Source: Mangrovicoccus sp049603835 (GTDB lineage Bacteria > Pseudomonadota > Alphaproteobacteria > Rhodobacterales > Rhodobacteraceae). From it: a DNA stretch of 64,000 nt. The position numbers were made by a program, and so were the translations under genes. This document shows, in pieces, positions 18,401-27,646 of this stretch. The notes below the pieces were generated by a model. The model did not search any database and was not told the origin of the DNA. It worked only from the letters and a program-made list of their open reading frames with translations. The stretch covers positions 1-64,000 of the forward strand of contig JBMYSZ010000009.1 in assembly GCA_049603835.1 (NCBI GenBank), in the 5' to 3' direction. Positions within the stretch are counted from its first letter, which is position 1, and the number at the start of each line of letters is the position of its first letter.

Positions 18401-21400
18401 CTCTTTCGATCTGAGTGCGACGTCTTATGATGATGTTGCCGACGACTATTTGGCGCCAGATGCGCGCGGCACCACTGGCATTTTCGATGATAGCGGCGTG
18501 GAAATCGTGGCATATGAAAATGGCCGCTTCTTCACCACCAATGCCGCGAATGGCACTGTGGATGTGTGGGAGCGCAACGGTGACACGCTGGAAATCGTCG
18601 CCTCGATTGATGTGGGCGAAGGTGGCCCGAATTCGGTTGATGTTCTCAATGGCGTTGTGGCCGTCGCGGTAGAGGCCGATGTCAAACAAGATAACGGCTT
18701 CATCAAGCTCTATGATGCGACCACTTTGGCAGAGCTGGCGGTTCTGGATGCAGGCGGCGCTCTGCCGGATATGATCACCTTCTCCAAAGATGGTACGCAG
18801 CTTTTCGCAGCCCTCGAAGGCGAGCCGAATGACGCCTATGACAATGACCCAGAAGGCGGCATCGCGATTGTTGATCTCGATTTTGCCAATCTTGCTGCCT
18901 CGGCCGTAACCTTTGTGGATTTCAACGCTTTTGACGCGCTGAAAGACCAGCTAATCGCCGAAGGCGTTGGCATTTACGGCCCGAATGCAACGGTCAGCCA
19001 AGATCTAGAGCCGGAATATATCGCCGAAGGCGCAAACGGAAAACTCTATGTCACCTTGCAGGAAAACAATGCTGTCGCCATCGTGGATATCGCCACAAAG
19101 ACGGTCGAAGATGTTGTTGCCCTGGGCTTCAAAGATCACAGCATCGAGGGCAATGGCATTGACGCCTCGAATGATGATGACGCGATCAATATCACCACTT
19201 ACCCGATCTATGGCATGTATCAGCCCGATGCGATCGCCACTTATGAGGTGAATGGCGAGACCTATTTCGTCACCGCCAATGAAGGCGATGCTCGCGAATA
19301 TGACGCTTACGAAGAAGAAGCGGATGTGGAAGATGTGGTGCTTGATCCGACGGCCTTCCCGGATGCGGCGGCGCTGCAAGAAGACATCGCAGCCGGTAAA
19401 CTGAACATCGCCACATATCGCGGTGATACGGATGGCGATGGCGATTATGATGAGCTCTATACTTACGGCACGCGCTCCATCTCGATCTGGGATGCCCAGG
19501 GCAATCTGGTTTGGGATAGCGGCGATCAGCTGGCGCAATTCATCGCGGAATATTTCCCCGAACAGTTCAACGCTACCAATGACGATCCGTTCGATGTAGA
19601 TGACCGGTCCGATAATAAAGGCGGCGAGCCCGAAGCCCTGGCGATCACGGAAATCGACGGTATGCAGGTGGCGATTGTTGGCCTAGAGCGCGGCAATCAT
19701 CTGATTGGCTTTGATATCTCTGATCCGACCAATCCAACCATTATCGGCAATATTCCTTTGGTGGATCCAGCGGATGAAGGCAGCGATGATTACCCGAATT
19801 CCGATCTGGGCCCGGAAGGTCTGATCGTCATTGCGGCCGATGAAAGCATCAGCGGCAATCAGGAAATCGTTGTGGCCTCGGAAGTATCCGGCACTTTGTC
19901 GGTCTTTGAGCTGGGCGATGATGAGGAAGACGATACCTTCACCCTGCAGCTTTTCCATGTAGCCGACCAAGAGGCAGGCGGCGCGGCAATTTCAGATGCG
20001 CCGAATTTCTCTGCGGTTCTGAATGCGCTGCGTGGTCAGGATGTGGGTGCCGATAGCACGCTGACCCTTAGCTCGGGCGATGCCTTTATCCCTGGGCTTT
20101 TCTATGATGCCTCCGCGGCGGTCTTTGGCTCTGCTGGGATCGCGGATATCCAGATCCAGAATGAGCTAGGCATTCAAGCCATCGCTCTGGGCAACCATGA
20201 ATTCGACTTCGACACTGCGGAACTCGCGGCGCTGATCGATGGCTCTGCTGTGGGCGATTTCTCCGCGCTGACTGGCTCCACTCTGGAAGGTCTGGATTTC
20301 ACCGGCACGGATATGCCCTATCTGTCCACTAATCTGGATTTCTCCACCGACAGCAATCTGGCCGGTCTGGAAGTTGCCGGTGGCCAGGCGCCAGTGGGCA
20401 ATGTTGTTACCTCCTCGACGGTGATCGAGCAGGATGGCGAAGTCTTCGGAATTGTTGGGGCCACCACCCCGACCCTTGCCTCGATCTCTAGCCCCGGCAC
20501 TGTTGGCATCTCTCCGGCTTGGGCGGGCACTATCCCAACCGAGGCCGAGCTGGATGCGCTTGCCGCTGAGATCCAGGCCGAGGTTGATGCGCTGCTTGCG
20601 GCTAATCCGAGCATGAATAAAGTGATCTTGCTGGCGCATATGCAGCAGATCTCGATTGAGCAAGCTCTGGCCGCGCGCTTGGTTGATGTGGATATCATCG
20701 TTGCCGGTGGCTCGAATACCCGCCTCTTGGACGAAGATGATCGACTGCGCGATGGCGATACGGTTCAGGGTGAATACCCGATCGTGATCGGCAATGCGGG
20801 CGGCACCGATACGCTGGTGGTCAATACGGATGGGTCCTATAAATATGTGGGCCGCCTGGTCATCGAGTTTGACGCAGATGGTAATATCCTCGCCGATAGC
20901 TATGACAGCGCGGTTTCGGGCGCTTATGCCACCGATGACCAAGGCGTCGCGGATCTGAGTGCTGAGGCTCTGGTTGATCCGGAAATCCAGGCCATCGCCG
21001 ATGCCATCGAAGCGCAAATCCTAGCGACCGAAGGCAATGTCTTTGGGGTCTCGGATGTGTTCTTGAACGGCAATCGTTCGGGCGACTTCTCGGATGATGA
21101 CCCTGATGGGGTGCGGACCCAGGAAACCAATCTTGGCAATCTGACCGCAGATGCAAATCTAGCCTTTGCACAAAGCCTTGATAGCGAGGTGGTCATTTCG
21201 CTGAAAAATGGCGGTGGCATTCGCGCCTCCATCGGTCAGACCATCGTTCCGGCGGGGGGCTCTGAAGCGGTGCGCATCGCCAATGAAGAAGTGGTCGACA
21301 GCCAAGGCAATGTCGTCAAACCCGAAGGCGGCATCAGCCAGAATGATATTCAGACCACCCTGGCCTTTAATAACGGCCTGGTTCTGATGACCTTGACCGT

Positions 21401-23015
21401 GGAAGAGATAGTCGCGATCTTGGAACATGGGGTTGGATCACTGCCAAATGTGGCGGGTGGCTTCCCGCAATTGTCTGGTGTGAAATTCAGCTTTGACCCG
21501 GATCTGCCTTCGGGCGCTCGGATCCTCAATGCTGTGATCACCGATGAAGACGGCAATGCTATCGCGACGCTGGTGCAAGAAGGTGTGGTGCAAAACCCGA
21601 CCGATACTTACCGGATCGTGACTTTGGACTTCCTGTCTTCCCCACGCTTCGATGATGATGGCAATTTCACCGGTGCGGGCGATGGCTATCCATTCCCCAA
21701 CACTAATACCGACCCTGCGGTCGGCGAAGTTGGTGATGCGGATGTGATCGCGCGGGTCAATAAGGTCTTCACCGAGCAGGAAGATGTTCAAACTGGTGAT
21801 GCAACCTTTGCAGATGACGGCACAGAGCAAGATGCTCTGGCGGAATATCTGCTGGATAATTTCGCCGATCTGGCCACTGCCTTTAGCGCCGAAGACACAG
21901 ACCCAAGCGGTGATGAACGGATCCAAAACCTGGATTACCGGGCAGACACTGTCCTGGACGGTCCTGTCTATGACGAAACTATCGACCTGCCGGATCAAGG
22001 CGGGGATTTGGATCGCTCTGGTCGTGAAGAAAACCTGATCATTCGCGGGTCGGACGGCGATGACACCATCACCTTGGGCCGTGGCGATAATCTCGTGCGC
22101 ACCGGCCTGGGTCAGGACCGGGTGAAATTCGGCGAAGGCCAAAACAAGGTCAAAGGCAAACTCGAAGAGCTCGATGGCGATACGATTGAGAATTTCGATG
22201 ATGGCGATGAGCTGGTCTTGGAAAACACTCTAGTCGGTCGAGGCAATATGTCGATCCGCCAGGGATCTGCGATCATTGATATCGACCAAGATGGGGATGG
22301 CGCGATTGATGCCACTGTCACCATCGAAGGCGATTTCCATGACGCGAACGGCAATCTGAAAGACGGCGACTTCATGGCGGTGAAGAACGGCACCGACACA
22401 GATGTTAGCTTTGAGAAGTTCCTGCCAATGCTGCAAGACCGTGCGCAGCTATCTGATGATATGGTGAATGGCATCAATAATCAGGACTTCCTGAATGGTG
22501 ATGGCAGCACTGATTTCCGCCTGACCATGGTGGATCTGGGCTATGCGCGCTTTGACAGTGCGGTTGGTTCTTATGCAATTGATATCGCCACAGGCGAGAT
22601 CAGCGATGTGCAGATCCATTTCAGCAACCAGAACACAGATGCCGGCCTGACCTCTAACATCATCGATCTGGGTGCGGGTCAAACTTTGGGCTTCTTCATC
22701 TTGCGCGACGGGTTTGACTTTGTGACGGCTCTTAGCGGCAGCGACGAGCTGGGCTTTGCCACCAAAACCGGCGGCACGGCCAATGCTTATGGCGATGAAG
22801 GTCTGTGGCTGACCCTGAATGGCGCGGTTGTGACCGACGAATTCGCCTTCCACAGCTTCGATGCGGATCTGAACTTCGACACTGTTCAGCATGCGGTTTC
22901 GGGTGTTGAGCTGGGTGGTGAGGCTATCACTGTATCCTTTGAGGACCGGATCAATGGCGGCGACCGCGACTATGAAGATGTGAGCTTCTTGGTCGAAAGC
23001 TTCGATATCGCTTAA
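15435..23015 (+). CDS. Giant secreted nuclease / 5'-nucleotidase with RTX-DUF4114 tail
   Basis: A 2,526-residue, strongly acidic protein. Order of parts: lamin-tail-like modules (about 1-165 and 172-355); an OB-like region (405-480); an ExeM/NucH-type endonuclease/exonuclease/phosphatase domain (657-993) with TVASYNVLNL, GLQEIQ, VVVGDMNEF and SDHDP; a choice-of-anchor-I beta-propeller-like region (1015-1495); a calcineurin-like metallophosphatase (1500-1812) and 5'-nucleotidase C-terminal domain (1862-2155, LKNGGGIRA); a short RTX-like stretch (2204-2268); and a C-terminal DUF4114-like module (2355-2526). No Sec signal is present; the tail suggests type I secretion. The ATG at 15435 follows AAGGGG; ATG 15261 would add 58 basic residues through the CtrA site. 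Metallophosphatase motifs deviate (DQE for D-x-H, GGSNT for G-H-x-H). No ABC/HlyD exporter is adjacent. Confidence 0.88.
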   Translation: MSDLVIYAVMDGPLPGGLPKAVALMAVNDIADLSIYGLGSANNGGGTDGEEVSLPAQALAAGEIFTITTDATAFLTYIGTDADLVSGIVAINGDDAIELFENGVVVDTFGEIDVDGSGQAWEYLDGYAIRSSGFAADGAFYTQQWSFSGPNTLDNTTTAPTQLANAFSGVLTPVINEVVVSHTGTDDAEFVEIFGLPGQSLDGLSVIAVRADTNEGDIYFRYDFTSGDVIGADGLFLLGNPTGLSSDYGVTPDADIASNSFVNDDLVIALVETGSLSGDTVTGSETVLDQVALVEDDDDGDAGKNFDFFGETAPQIGPDGSYLPAGAARVMDGVDTDSASDWQIGDFNNENNTPGEMNVPLEDGGEGGSSATVATIMEIQGAGHVSSFVLDDGQTTDEFFDAAEAANVYNVYGDEVQTSGIVTAVDSNGFYLQDPNGDGDTATSDAIFVYTGSTPSVVAGDEVNVTATVAEYFPGSSDDRNLPLTELTSPTVEIVSSGNALPSATILGTSGRVLPNTTIAEDDFGTYDSDLNGIDFWESLEGMRVTVQDAIATSATNQYGEIFTVSNRGDESNSVTGDDVLLLTEEDFNPEKIQIDEDEGILDFDLPEVNAGALLGDVTGVVGYSYGNFEVYPTEDFSGQVIDSSLVEDTTSLGNAPDRLTVASYNVLNLDPNDDDSGDGIVGSGDDDADVADGRFALIASQIVNNLNTPDIIGLQEIQDNNGASNDVGTGSGVVSASETLQLLIDEIIAAGGPTYEFIDNTYITEDASGGFPGGNIRTAFLYNPERVDFVEGTDRPVGSQDSGEAFDGARLPLAADFEFQGETVTVISAHLSSKGGSAPILGTDQPFDEGQEDTSINGSLDERQVQAQAINDFVDAIIADDPDANVVVVGDMNEFQFVSPLEILTGNSHLLEDGSLSDTDDVVVLHNLTDTLDPEEQYTYNFQGNAQVLDHILASDDLAAGAEYEVVHVNSSFAATDERASDHDPVLASFDLSATSYDDVADDYLAPDARGTTGIFDDSGVEIVAYENGRFFTTNAANGTVDVWERNGDTLEIVASIDVGEGGPNSVDVLNGVVAVAVEADVKQDNGFIKLYDATTLAELAVLDAGGALPDMITFSKDGTQLFAALEGEPNDAYDNDPEGGIAIVDLDFANLAASAVTFVDFNAFDALKDQLIAEGVGIYGPNATVSQDLEPEYIAEGANGKLYVTLQENNAVAIVDIATKTVEDVVALGFKDHSIEGNGIDASNDDDAINITTYPIYGMYQPDAIATYEVNGETYFVTANEGDAREYDAYEEEADVEDVVLDPTAFPDAAALQEDIAAGKLNIATYRGDTDGDGDYDELYTYGTRSISIWDAQGNLVWDSGDQLAQFIAEYFPEQFNATNDDPFDVDDRSDNKGGEPEALAITEIDGMQVAIVGLERGNHLIGFDISDPTNPTIIGNIPLVDPADEGSDDYPNSDLGPEGLIVIAADESISGNQEIVVASEVSGTLSVFELGDDEEDDTFTLQLFHVADQEAGGAAISDAPNFSAVLNALRGQDVGADSTLTLSSGDAFIPGLFYDASAAVFGSAGIADIQIQNELGIQAIALGNHEFDFDTAELAALIDGSAVGDFSALTGSTLEGLDFTGTDMPYLSTNLDFSTDSNLAGLEVAGGQAPVGNVVTSSTVIEQDGEVFGIVGATTPTLASISSPGTVGISPAWAGTIPTEAELDALAAEIQAEVDALLAANPSMNKVILLAHMQQISIEQALAARLVDVDIIVAGGSNTRLLDEDDRLRDGDTVQGEYPIVIGNAGGTDTLVVNTDGSYKYVGRLVIEFDADGNILADSYDSAVSGAYATDDQGVADLSAEALVDPEIQAIADAIEAQILATEGNVFGVSDVFLNGNRSGDFSDDDPDGVRTQETNLGNLTADANLAFAQSLDSEVVISLKNGGGIRASIGQTIVPAGGSEAVRIANEEVVDSQGNVVKPEGGISQNDIQTTLAFNNGLVLMTLTVEEIVAILEHGVGSLPNVAGGFPQLSGVKFSFDPDLPSGARILNAVITDEDGNAIATLVQEGVVQNPTDTYRIVTLDFLSSPRFDDDGNFTGAGDGYPFPNTNTDPAVGEVGDADVIARVNKVFTEQEDVQTGDATFADDGTEQDALAEYLLDNFADLATAFSAEDTDPSGDERIQNLDYRADTVLDGPVYDETIDLPDQGGDLDRSGREENLIIRGSDGDDTITLGRGDNLVRTGLGQDRVKFGEGQNKVKGKLEELDGDTIENFDDGDELVLENTLVGRGNMSIRQGSAIIDIDQDGDGAIDATVTIEGDFHDANGNLKDGDFMAVKNGTDTDVSFEKFLPMLQDRAQLSDDMVNGINNQDFLNGDGSTDFRLTMVDLGYARFDSAVGSYAIDIATGEISDVQIHFSNQNTDAGLTSNIIDLGAGQTLGFFILRDGFDFVTALSGSDELGFATKTGGTANAYGDEGLWLTLNGAVVTDEFAFHSFDADLNFDTVQHAVSGVELGGEAITVSFEDRINGGDRDYEDVSFLVESFDIA

Positions 23016-23063
23016 AGAGGCCTCTGACCTGGCCCCTGCGGGGGCTGGGGGTATGATACAAAA

Positions 23064-23095
23064 CGCCCGCCGAGGATTTCGGCGGGCGCTTTTAT
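23064..23095 (+). terminator. Intrinsic terminator of the giant exoenzyme gene
   Basis: CGCCCGCCGA (23064-23073) pairs perfectly with TCGGCGGGCG (23079-23088) across a 5-base loop and is followed by CTTTTAT. It also faces the end of the convergent aminotransferase gene. Confidence 0.88.
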
Positions 23096-23167
23096 ATGGG
23101 AAAATAGACTAGAGCGCTTAGCAATGTTACCGCGCAGCGGCCTGGTCGGCACCCTAAGCCCACAAGT

Positions 23168-24484
23168 TTAGATCGCCGCCGCGACGGCCTGCCTAAGCTT
23201 GTCCACCAATTCACCGATTTGGTCATCGCTGATGATAAAAGGCGGCGCCAAAAGAACATGATCGCCATTTTGCCCATCCACCGTGCCGCCTGCGGGATAG
23301 CAGATCAGGCCAGCCTCCATTGCAGCGGCCTTGATCTTAGCATTCACTTTCAGGCTGGGATCGAAGCAAGTTTTGCTATCGCGATCTGCCACCAGTTCGA
23401 TCGCTTGGAACAATCCCCGACCGCGAATATCGCCCACATGCGGATGGGCGCCAAAGGCATCTTGCAGAGCAGCCCGCAACATGGCGCCGCGCCCTGGCAC
23501 GTCATCTACCAGCTTATCCTCGATCAAACGGCGCAGTACCGCATGGCCGGCCGCCGCCGCCAAAGCATGACCGTGATAAGTATGGCCATGCTGAAAACTG
23601 CCCGAGCCCAAGGCAATTGCCTCATAGATCTTGCCGGAACATAGCATTGCGCCAATCGGAGCATAGCCAGCGCCAAGCCCTTTCGCGATTGTGGTGATAT
23701 CGGGGCTGATGCCTTCTTGCTCTACCGCGAAAAGGGAACCGGTCCGGCCCATGCCGCACATGACCTCATCCAGGATCAAAAGCACGCCATAAGTATCGCA
23801 GATCTCGCGAATGCGTTTGAAATAGCCGGTCACCGCAGGCACAGCCCCGGCGGTCGCCCCCACAACCGGTTCCGCCATGAACGCCATGACCGTATCAGGG
23901 CCAAGCCGCAGGATTTCATCCTCTAGGCTTTGGGCCGCGCGCAGCCCGTAATCTTCGATGCTTTCGCCGGGCTGGCGATACCGATAGTCGAAGCAGGGCT
24001 CCACATGCGAGGCCTCGATCAAAAGCGGCTGATATTTCTCCCGCCGCCAAGCATTGCCGCCAGAGGCCAGCGCGCCGAGAGTGTTCCCGTGATAGCTTTG
24101 CTTTCGGGCAATGATGCGATGGCGGTCCGGCTGGCCGATTTCCAGATAATATTGCCGGGCCAGTTTCAGTGCCGCTTCCACCGCCTCGGAACCGCCGGAC
24201 AGAAGATAGACTTTCTCGATCCCCTCAGGCGCATTGGCAATCAGCAGATCGGCCAAAGCCTCTGCCGGATCAGAGGTGAAAAAGCCCGTATGGGCAAAAG
24301 CCAGCCGATCTAGCTGCGCATGGATCGCTGCCCGCACGCTGGCATCAGAATGGCCCAGACAGGACACAGCCGCCCCGCCCGAACCATCAAGATAGGCTTT
24401 TCCTTCACTGTCATAGATATAGCATCCCTCGCCCCGCTGAGCTTTGGGCAAGGTTTTGGGAGAGCGGCCAAAGACATGGCTCAT
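23168..24484 (-). CDS. Class III PLP-dependent aminotransferase
   Basis: A 438-residue fold-type I aminotransferase of the omega-amino acid / 4-aminobutyrate group. The PLP lysine is in TTIAKGLGAGYAPIGAM, preceded by LLILDEVMCGMGRTG (cofactor Asp), and SGGSEAVEAALKLARQ is the phosphate-binding region. Substrate cannot be read from the sequence. The stop of the UspA gene lies five bases upstream, so it probably forms an operon with the uptake system; the imported compound may be an amino acid or amine that it transaminates, which is inference. Confidence 0.88.
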   Translation of the reverse strand: MSHVFGRSPKTLPKAQRGEGCYIYDSEGKAYLDGSGGAAVSCLGHSDASVRAAIHAQLDRLAFAHTGFFTSDPAEALADLLIANAPEGIEKVYLLSGGSEAVEAALKLARQYYLEIGQPDRHRIIARKQSYHGNTLGALASGGNAWRREKYQPLLIEASHVEPCFDYRYRQPGESIEDYGLRAAQSLEDEILRLGPDTVMAFMAEPVVGATAGAVPAVTGYFKRIREICDTYGVLLILDEVMCGMGRTGSLFAVEQEGISPDITTIAKGLGAGYAPIGAMLCSGKIYEAIALGSGSFQHGHTYHGHALAAAAGHAVLRRLIEDKLVDDVPGRGAMLRAALQDAFGAHPHVGDIRGRGLFQAIELVADRDSKTCFDPSLKVNAKIKAAAMEAGLICYPAGGTVDGQNGDHVLLAPPFIISDDQIGELVDKLRQAVAAAI

Positions 24485-24489
24485 TTCGG

Positions 24490-24921
24490 TTATCCTCGAA
24501 CGACAAACACCGATTGTTTGGCGTGCCGTACTACACGACTTGCATTGGGACCAAGTAAATAATCAGAGAGCTCGGGCCGGTGCGAACCCATGACAATCGC
24601 ATCGACCTCTAGCCGGTCCGCGGCGCGAATGATTTCGTCATAGACCCGCCCATGCAGCACATGGGGATGAACCTCGATATCATCGGGCAGATGATCCAAA
24701 ATCCATTTGCCCAGATGCTCCCCGGCTTCATGCAGCATCTTGGCCTCGAAATCCCCTTGGAAAAAGCCGCCAACCACCGTCATTCCGAAATCCGGCATGA
24801 CGGTTGCAACATGCAACACCCCATCGGGCTGGGATTTGACCATCTCAAGCGCAGCGGGCAAAGCGCGCGCCCAGCTGGTTTCTGCGGATAGATCGATCGG
24901 CAATAGAACTGTTTTGAACAT
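24490..24921 (-). CDS. Universal stress protein (UspA family), TRAP-associated
   Basis: A 143-residue UspA-domain protein starting MFKTVLLPIDLS with the ATP-binding pattern MGSHRPELSDYLLGPNAS and the end VFVVRG. It lies 12 bases downstream of a TRAP permease. The analogous TeaD in Halomonas binds ATP and modulates the TeaABC TRAP transporter, so a regulatory role at this transporter is reasonable inference. Confidence 0.9.
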   Translation of the reverse strand: MFKTVLLPIDLSAETSWARALPAALEMVKSQPDGVLHVATVMPDFGMTVVGGFFQGDFEAKMLHEAGEHLGKWILDHLPDDIEVHPHVLHGRVYDEIIRAADRLEVDAIVMGSHRPELSDYLLGPNASRVVRHAKQSVFVVRG

Positions 24922-24933
24922 TGCATCGCCTCC

Positions 24934-27570
24934 TTAAAAGGCCGGTTTGGCTTGGCGCTTGCGTTGCAGCAAGATCACCAGACCCAAAAGCAGCAGCGCC
25001 GGAAGATAGAAGATCTGCGCAGGCAACCGATTGCGCGGCACTTGTACCGAAGCGATTTGCACAGGCTCATCCGCGTAGAAATCGAAATCACCCAAGCTTT
25101 CTTGCAGTGGCGTGCCAAACATCGGCTCGTCGAGCTTCATGATATCGCCTTCGGGGAAGAGCATCATCCCAGAATTCGCAATCCGTTCCGCGCCATTTGC
25201 CCCTTCGGCGGTCACGATCAAAGTAGTTTGGGTCAGATTACCGGTATTGAAATCAGGCCCAGATATTTCCACCCTTAGCTGATCACCCTCGCTGATATCA
25301 TCAAACACGGCCTCAATCTCGGAAGGCGGCGCATTGCGGAATGGCGATTGCACCATATCCAGCCAGACATTCGGCACAAACAGGGTGAAGGCCACCAAAA
25401 GCAGCGCGAGGCTTTCATGGATATAGCTGCGCGCTAGGAAATAGCCTTGGGTCGCGGCAGCAAAGAGCAGCATGGCAAATGTCGCCACTACAAAGACAAA
25501 GATCGCCTGAAGCACGCCCGAAAATGTCCCCAAATCCACCCCGTACAGGATCAGCGTCGGGTTAAAGATAAAGAGGAACGGCAAAGCCACGGTCCGCAGT
25601 GAATAGAAGAAGGCGGTAAAGCCGGTCTTGATCGGATCGCCCCCGGACACAGCCGCAGCGGCGAAGCTAGCAAGTCCCACAGGTGGCGTCACATCGGCCA
25701 TAATCCCGAAATAGAACACAAATAAATGCGCCGCGATCAGGGGCACGATCAGGCCTTCTTGCGCGCCAAGGCTGACGACCACCGTGGCCATGAGCGAGGA
25801 GACGACGATATAATTGGCCGTGGTCGGCAGGCCCATGCCAAGGATCAGCGAGAAGATCCCCACAAAGACCAGCATCAAGAACAAGATCCCGCCAGAAAGC
25901 TGTTCAACCAGCCCGGCCAATTCGGTGCCGATAGGGGTTTTGGTGACTGTGGCCACGATGATCCCCGCCGCCGCCGTGGCCACGCCGATACCAATCATAT
26001 TGCGCGCGCCAGCGATCAGGCCTTCGCGCAGATCCACCAGACCGGCGATGAATTCCGACACCAGAGCCCCGCCTTGACCCCGGAACAGCGCTTTTAGCGG
26101 TCGTTGAGTGACAATGATGAACAGCATCAGCGATGTGGCGAAGAAGGCCGATTTCGCCGGGCTTTGCCGTTCCACCATCAAGAACCAGACTAGTACCAAA
26201 ATGGGCAGCACGTAATGCAAGCCGGTCGCATAGACATCGGCCACGGTGGGCAATTTGATTTCCGGGTCATTGGGATCATCGGGCTCTAGATCCGGGTGCC
26301 GGGCGGCCACGGCCACCAGCCAGATATAGACCGCAATAAGCAGCACCATCAAAATCGTGCCAGACATTGCTGGGACTGCGCTTTGCAAAAAGCCTACCGC
26401 ATATATCAGCGCGGTAAAGCCCGCCCCGGCCACCACAAAACCGATGCCAAAGCTCATCAGCATCCCGCCAAAGCTTTTGCCCTCGCCCAGCGATGGCATG
26501 TCTTTCTTCAGCGCTTCGAGATGCACGATATAGACCAGCGCGATATAGGAAATCACCGCAGGGATGAAAGCGTGCTTGATCACCTCAATATAGGGGATGC
26601 CGATAAACTCGACCATTAGGAAGGCGGCCGCCCCCATCACCGGCGGCATGATCTGACCATTGACCGAAGAGGCGACCTCAACCGATCCGGCTTGCTCTGA
26701 GGTGAAGCCAACCCGCTTCATCAGCGGAATAGTGAAAGTGCCGGTGGTCACCACATTGGCGATAGAAGAACCCGAGATAAGCCCCGTCATGGCCGAGCCG
26801 ACCACAGCTGCTTTCGCCGGACCGCCGCGCAAATGGCCCAATCCTGCAAAGGCGAGCTGAATGAAGTAATTGCCAGCGCCCGCCTTATCCAAGAGCGACC
26901 CAAACAGGACGAACAAGAACACAAATGCCGTGGAAACCCCAAGCGGAATGCCAAACACCCCAGCCGTATCCAACCACTGGGCATTGATCAGCGAATTAAA
27001 GGACAGGCCCTGATGTTCGATCAATTCCGGGATCAGCCATCCGGTGCCGAAATAGGCATAAAGTAAGAAGATCGAGCCAACCACAGTCAGCGCCGGTCCA
27101 AGGGCGCGGCGACTTGCTTCGAGCAGCGCCAAAAGCCCGACAGCGCCGATAATTACCTGAGTGGTTGTCGGCAAGCCCGAACGGGCGGTCATGGCCAAGT
27201 GATCAGAGGCCCAGAACACGTAAAACGCGCAAAAGCCACCAATTGCCGCCAAAGCCCAATCCGTGATGGGAATGTAATTGCGCGGCGAATTTTTGAAGGC
27301 AGGATAGGCCAAAAAGGCCAAGAGGATCGCAAATGTCAGATGAATGGGACGGGTTTGCGAGGAATTCAGCACGGGCAAATATTCTGCAAACCAAAGCTGC
27401 GGCTGAGCAATCCAAAGCTGAAACAGCGACCAGGCCAGAGCCAGACCGGCAATGAGCAACCCGATATAGCGATTATCAGGATCGCGCGCGCCACTATCGG
27501 TGCTTGCCACCAGATCCTGTAATTCTTCATCGGTGAATTGCCGCTCACCCTGCGTGTTTTGATCCGCCAT
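24934..27570 (-). CDS. TRAP transporter fused permease (4TM + 12TM) with DUF3394 domain
   Basis: An 878-residue inner-membrane protein fusing the small (DctQ-like) and large (DctM-like) TRAP permease subunits. The large subunit has LGMGLPTTANYIVVSSLMA and VNGQIMPPVMGAAAFLMVE, both typical. The last about 180 residues form a non-membrane beta region flanked by two helices and match the DUF3394 extension, ending RKRQAKPAF. Solute enters by Na+ or H+ symport after delivery by the TAXI receptor. The preceding TAXI gene ends 76 bases upstream, so receptor, permease and UspA form one unit. Confidence 0.93.
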   Translation of the reverse strand: MADQNTQGERQFTDEELQDLVASTDSGARDPDNRYIGLLIAGLALAWSLFQLWIAQPQLWFAEYLPVLNSSQTRPIHLTFAILLAFLAYPAFKNSPRNYIPITDWALAAIGGFCAFYVFWASDHLAMTARSGLPTTTQVIIGAVGLLALLEASRRALGPALTVVGSIFLLYAYFGTGWLIPELIEHQGLSFNSLINAQWLDTAGVFGIPLGVSTAFVFLFVLFGSLLDKAGAGNYFIQLAFAGLGHLRGGPAKAAVVGSAMTGLISGSSIANVVTTGTFTIPLMKRVGFTSEQAGSVEVASSVNGQIMPPVMGAAAFLMVEFIGIPYIEVIKHAFIPAVISYIALVYIVHLEALKKDMPSLGEGKSFGGMLMSFGIGFVVAGAGFTALIYAVGFLQSAVPAMSGTILMVLLIAVYIWLVAVAARHPDLEPDDPNDPEIKLPTVADVYATGLHYVLPILVLVWFLMVERQSPAKSAFFATSLMLFIIVTQRPLKALFRGQGGALVSEFIAGLVDLREGLIAGARNMIGIGVATAAAGIIVATVTKTPIGTELAGLVEQLSGGILFLMLVFVGIFSLILGMGLPTTANYIVVSSLMATVVVSLGAQEGLIVPLIAAHLFVFYFGIMADVTPPVGLASFAAAAVSGGDPIKTGFTAFFYSLRTVALPFLFIFNPTLILYGVDLGTFSGVLQAIFVFVVATFAMLLFAAATQGYFLARSYIHESLALLLVAFTLFVPNVWLDMVQSPFRNAPPSEIEAVFDDISEGDQLRVEISGPDFNTGNLTQTTLIVTAEGANGAERIANSGMMLFPEGDIMKLDEPMFGTPLQESLGDFDFYADEPVQIASVQVPRNRLPAQIFYLPALLLLGLVILLQRKRQAKPAF

Positions 27571-27646
27571 TGTAACCCTCTAAACCCCCAGTCCAAGCCG
27601 GGGCGCTCTCAAAACGCCCCAGCGAATTCGCATGGAGAACAGGCGG

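Noticed and set aside
20166..21017. Long antisense frame (283 codons) inside the giant gene; similar ones at 21438-22142 and 19005-19538
   Set aside because: They are mirror frames of GC-biased coding sequence with no family similarity or start signals.
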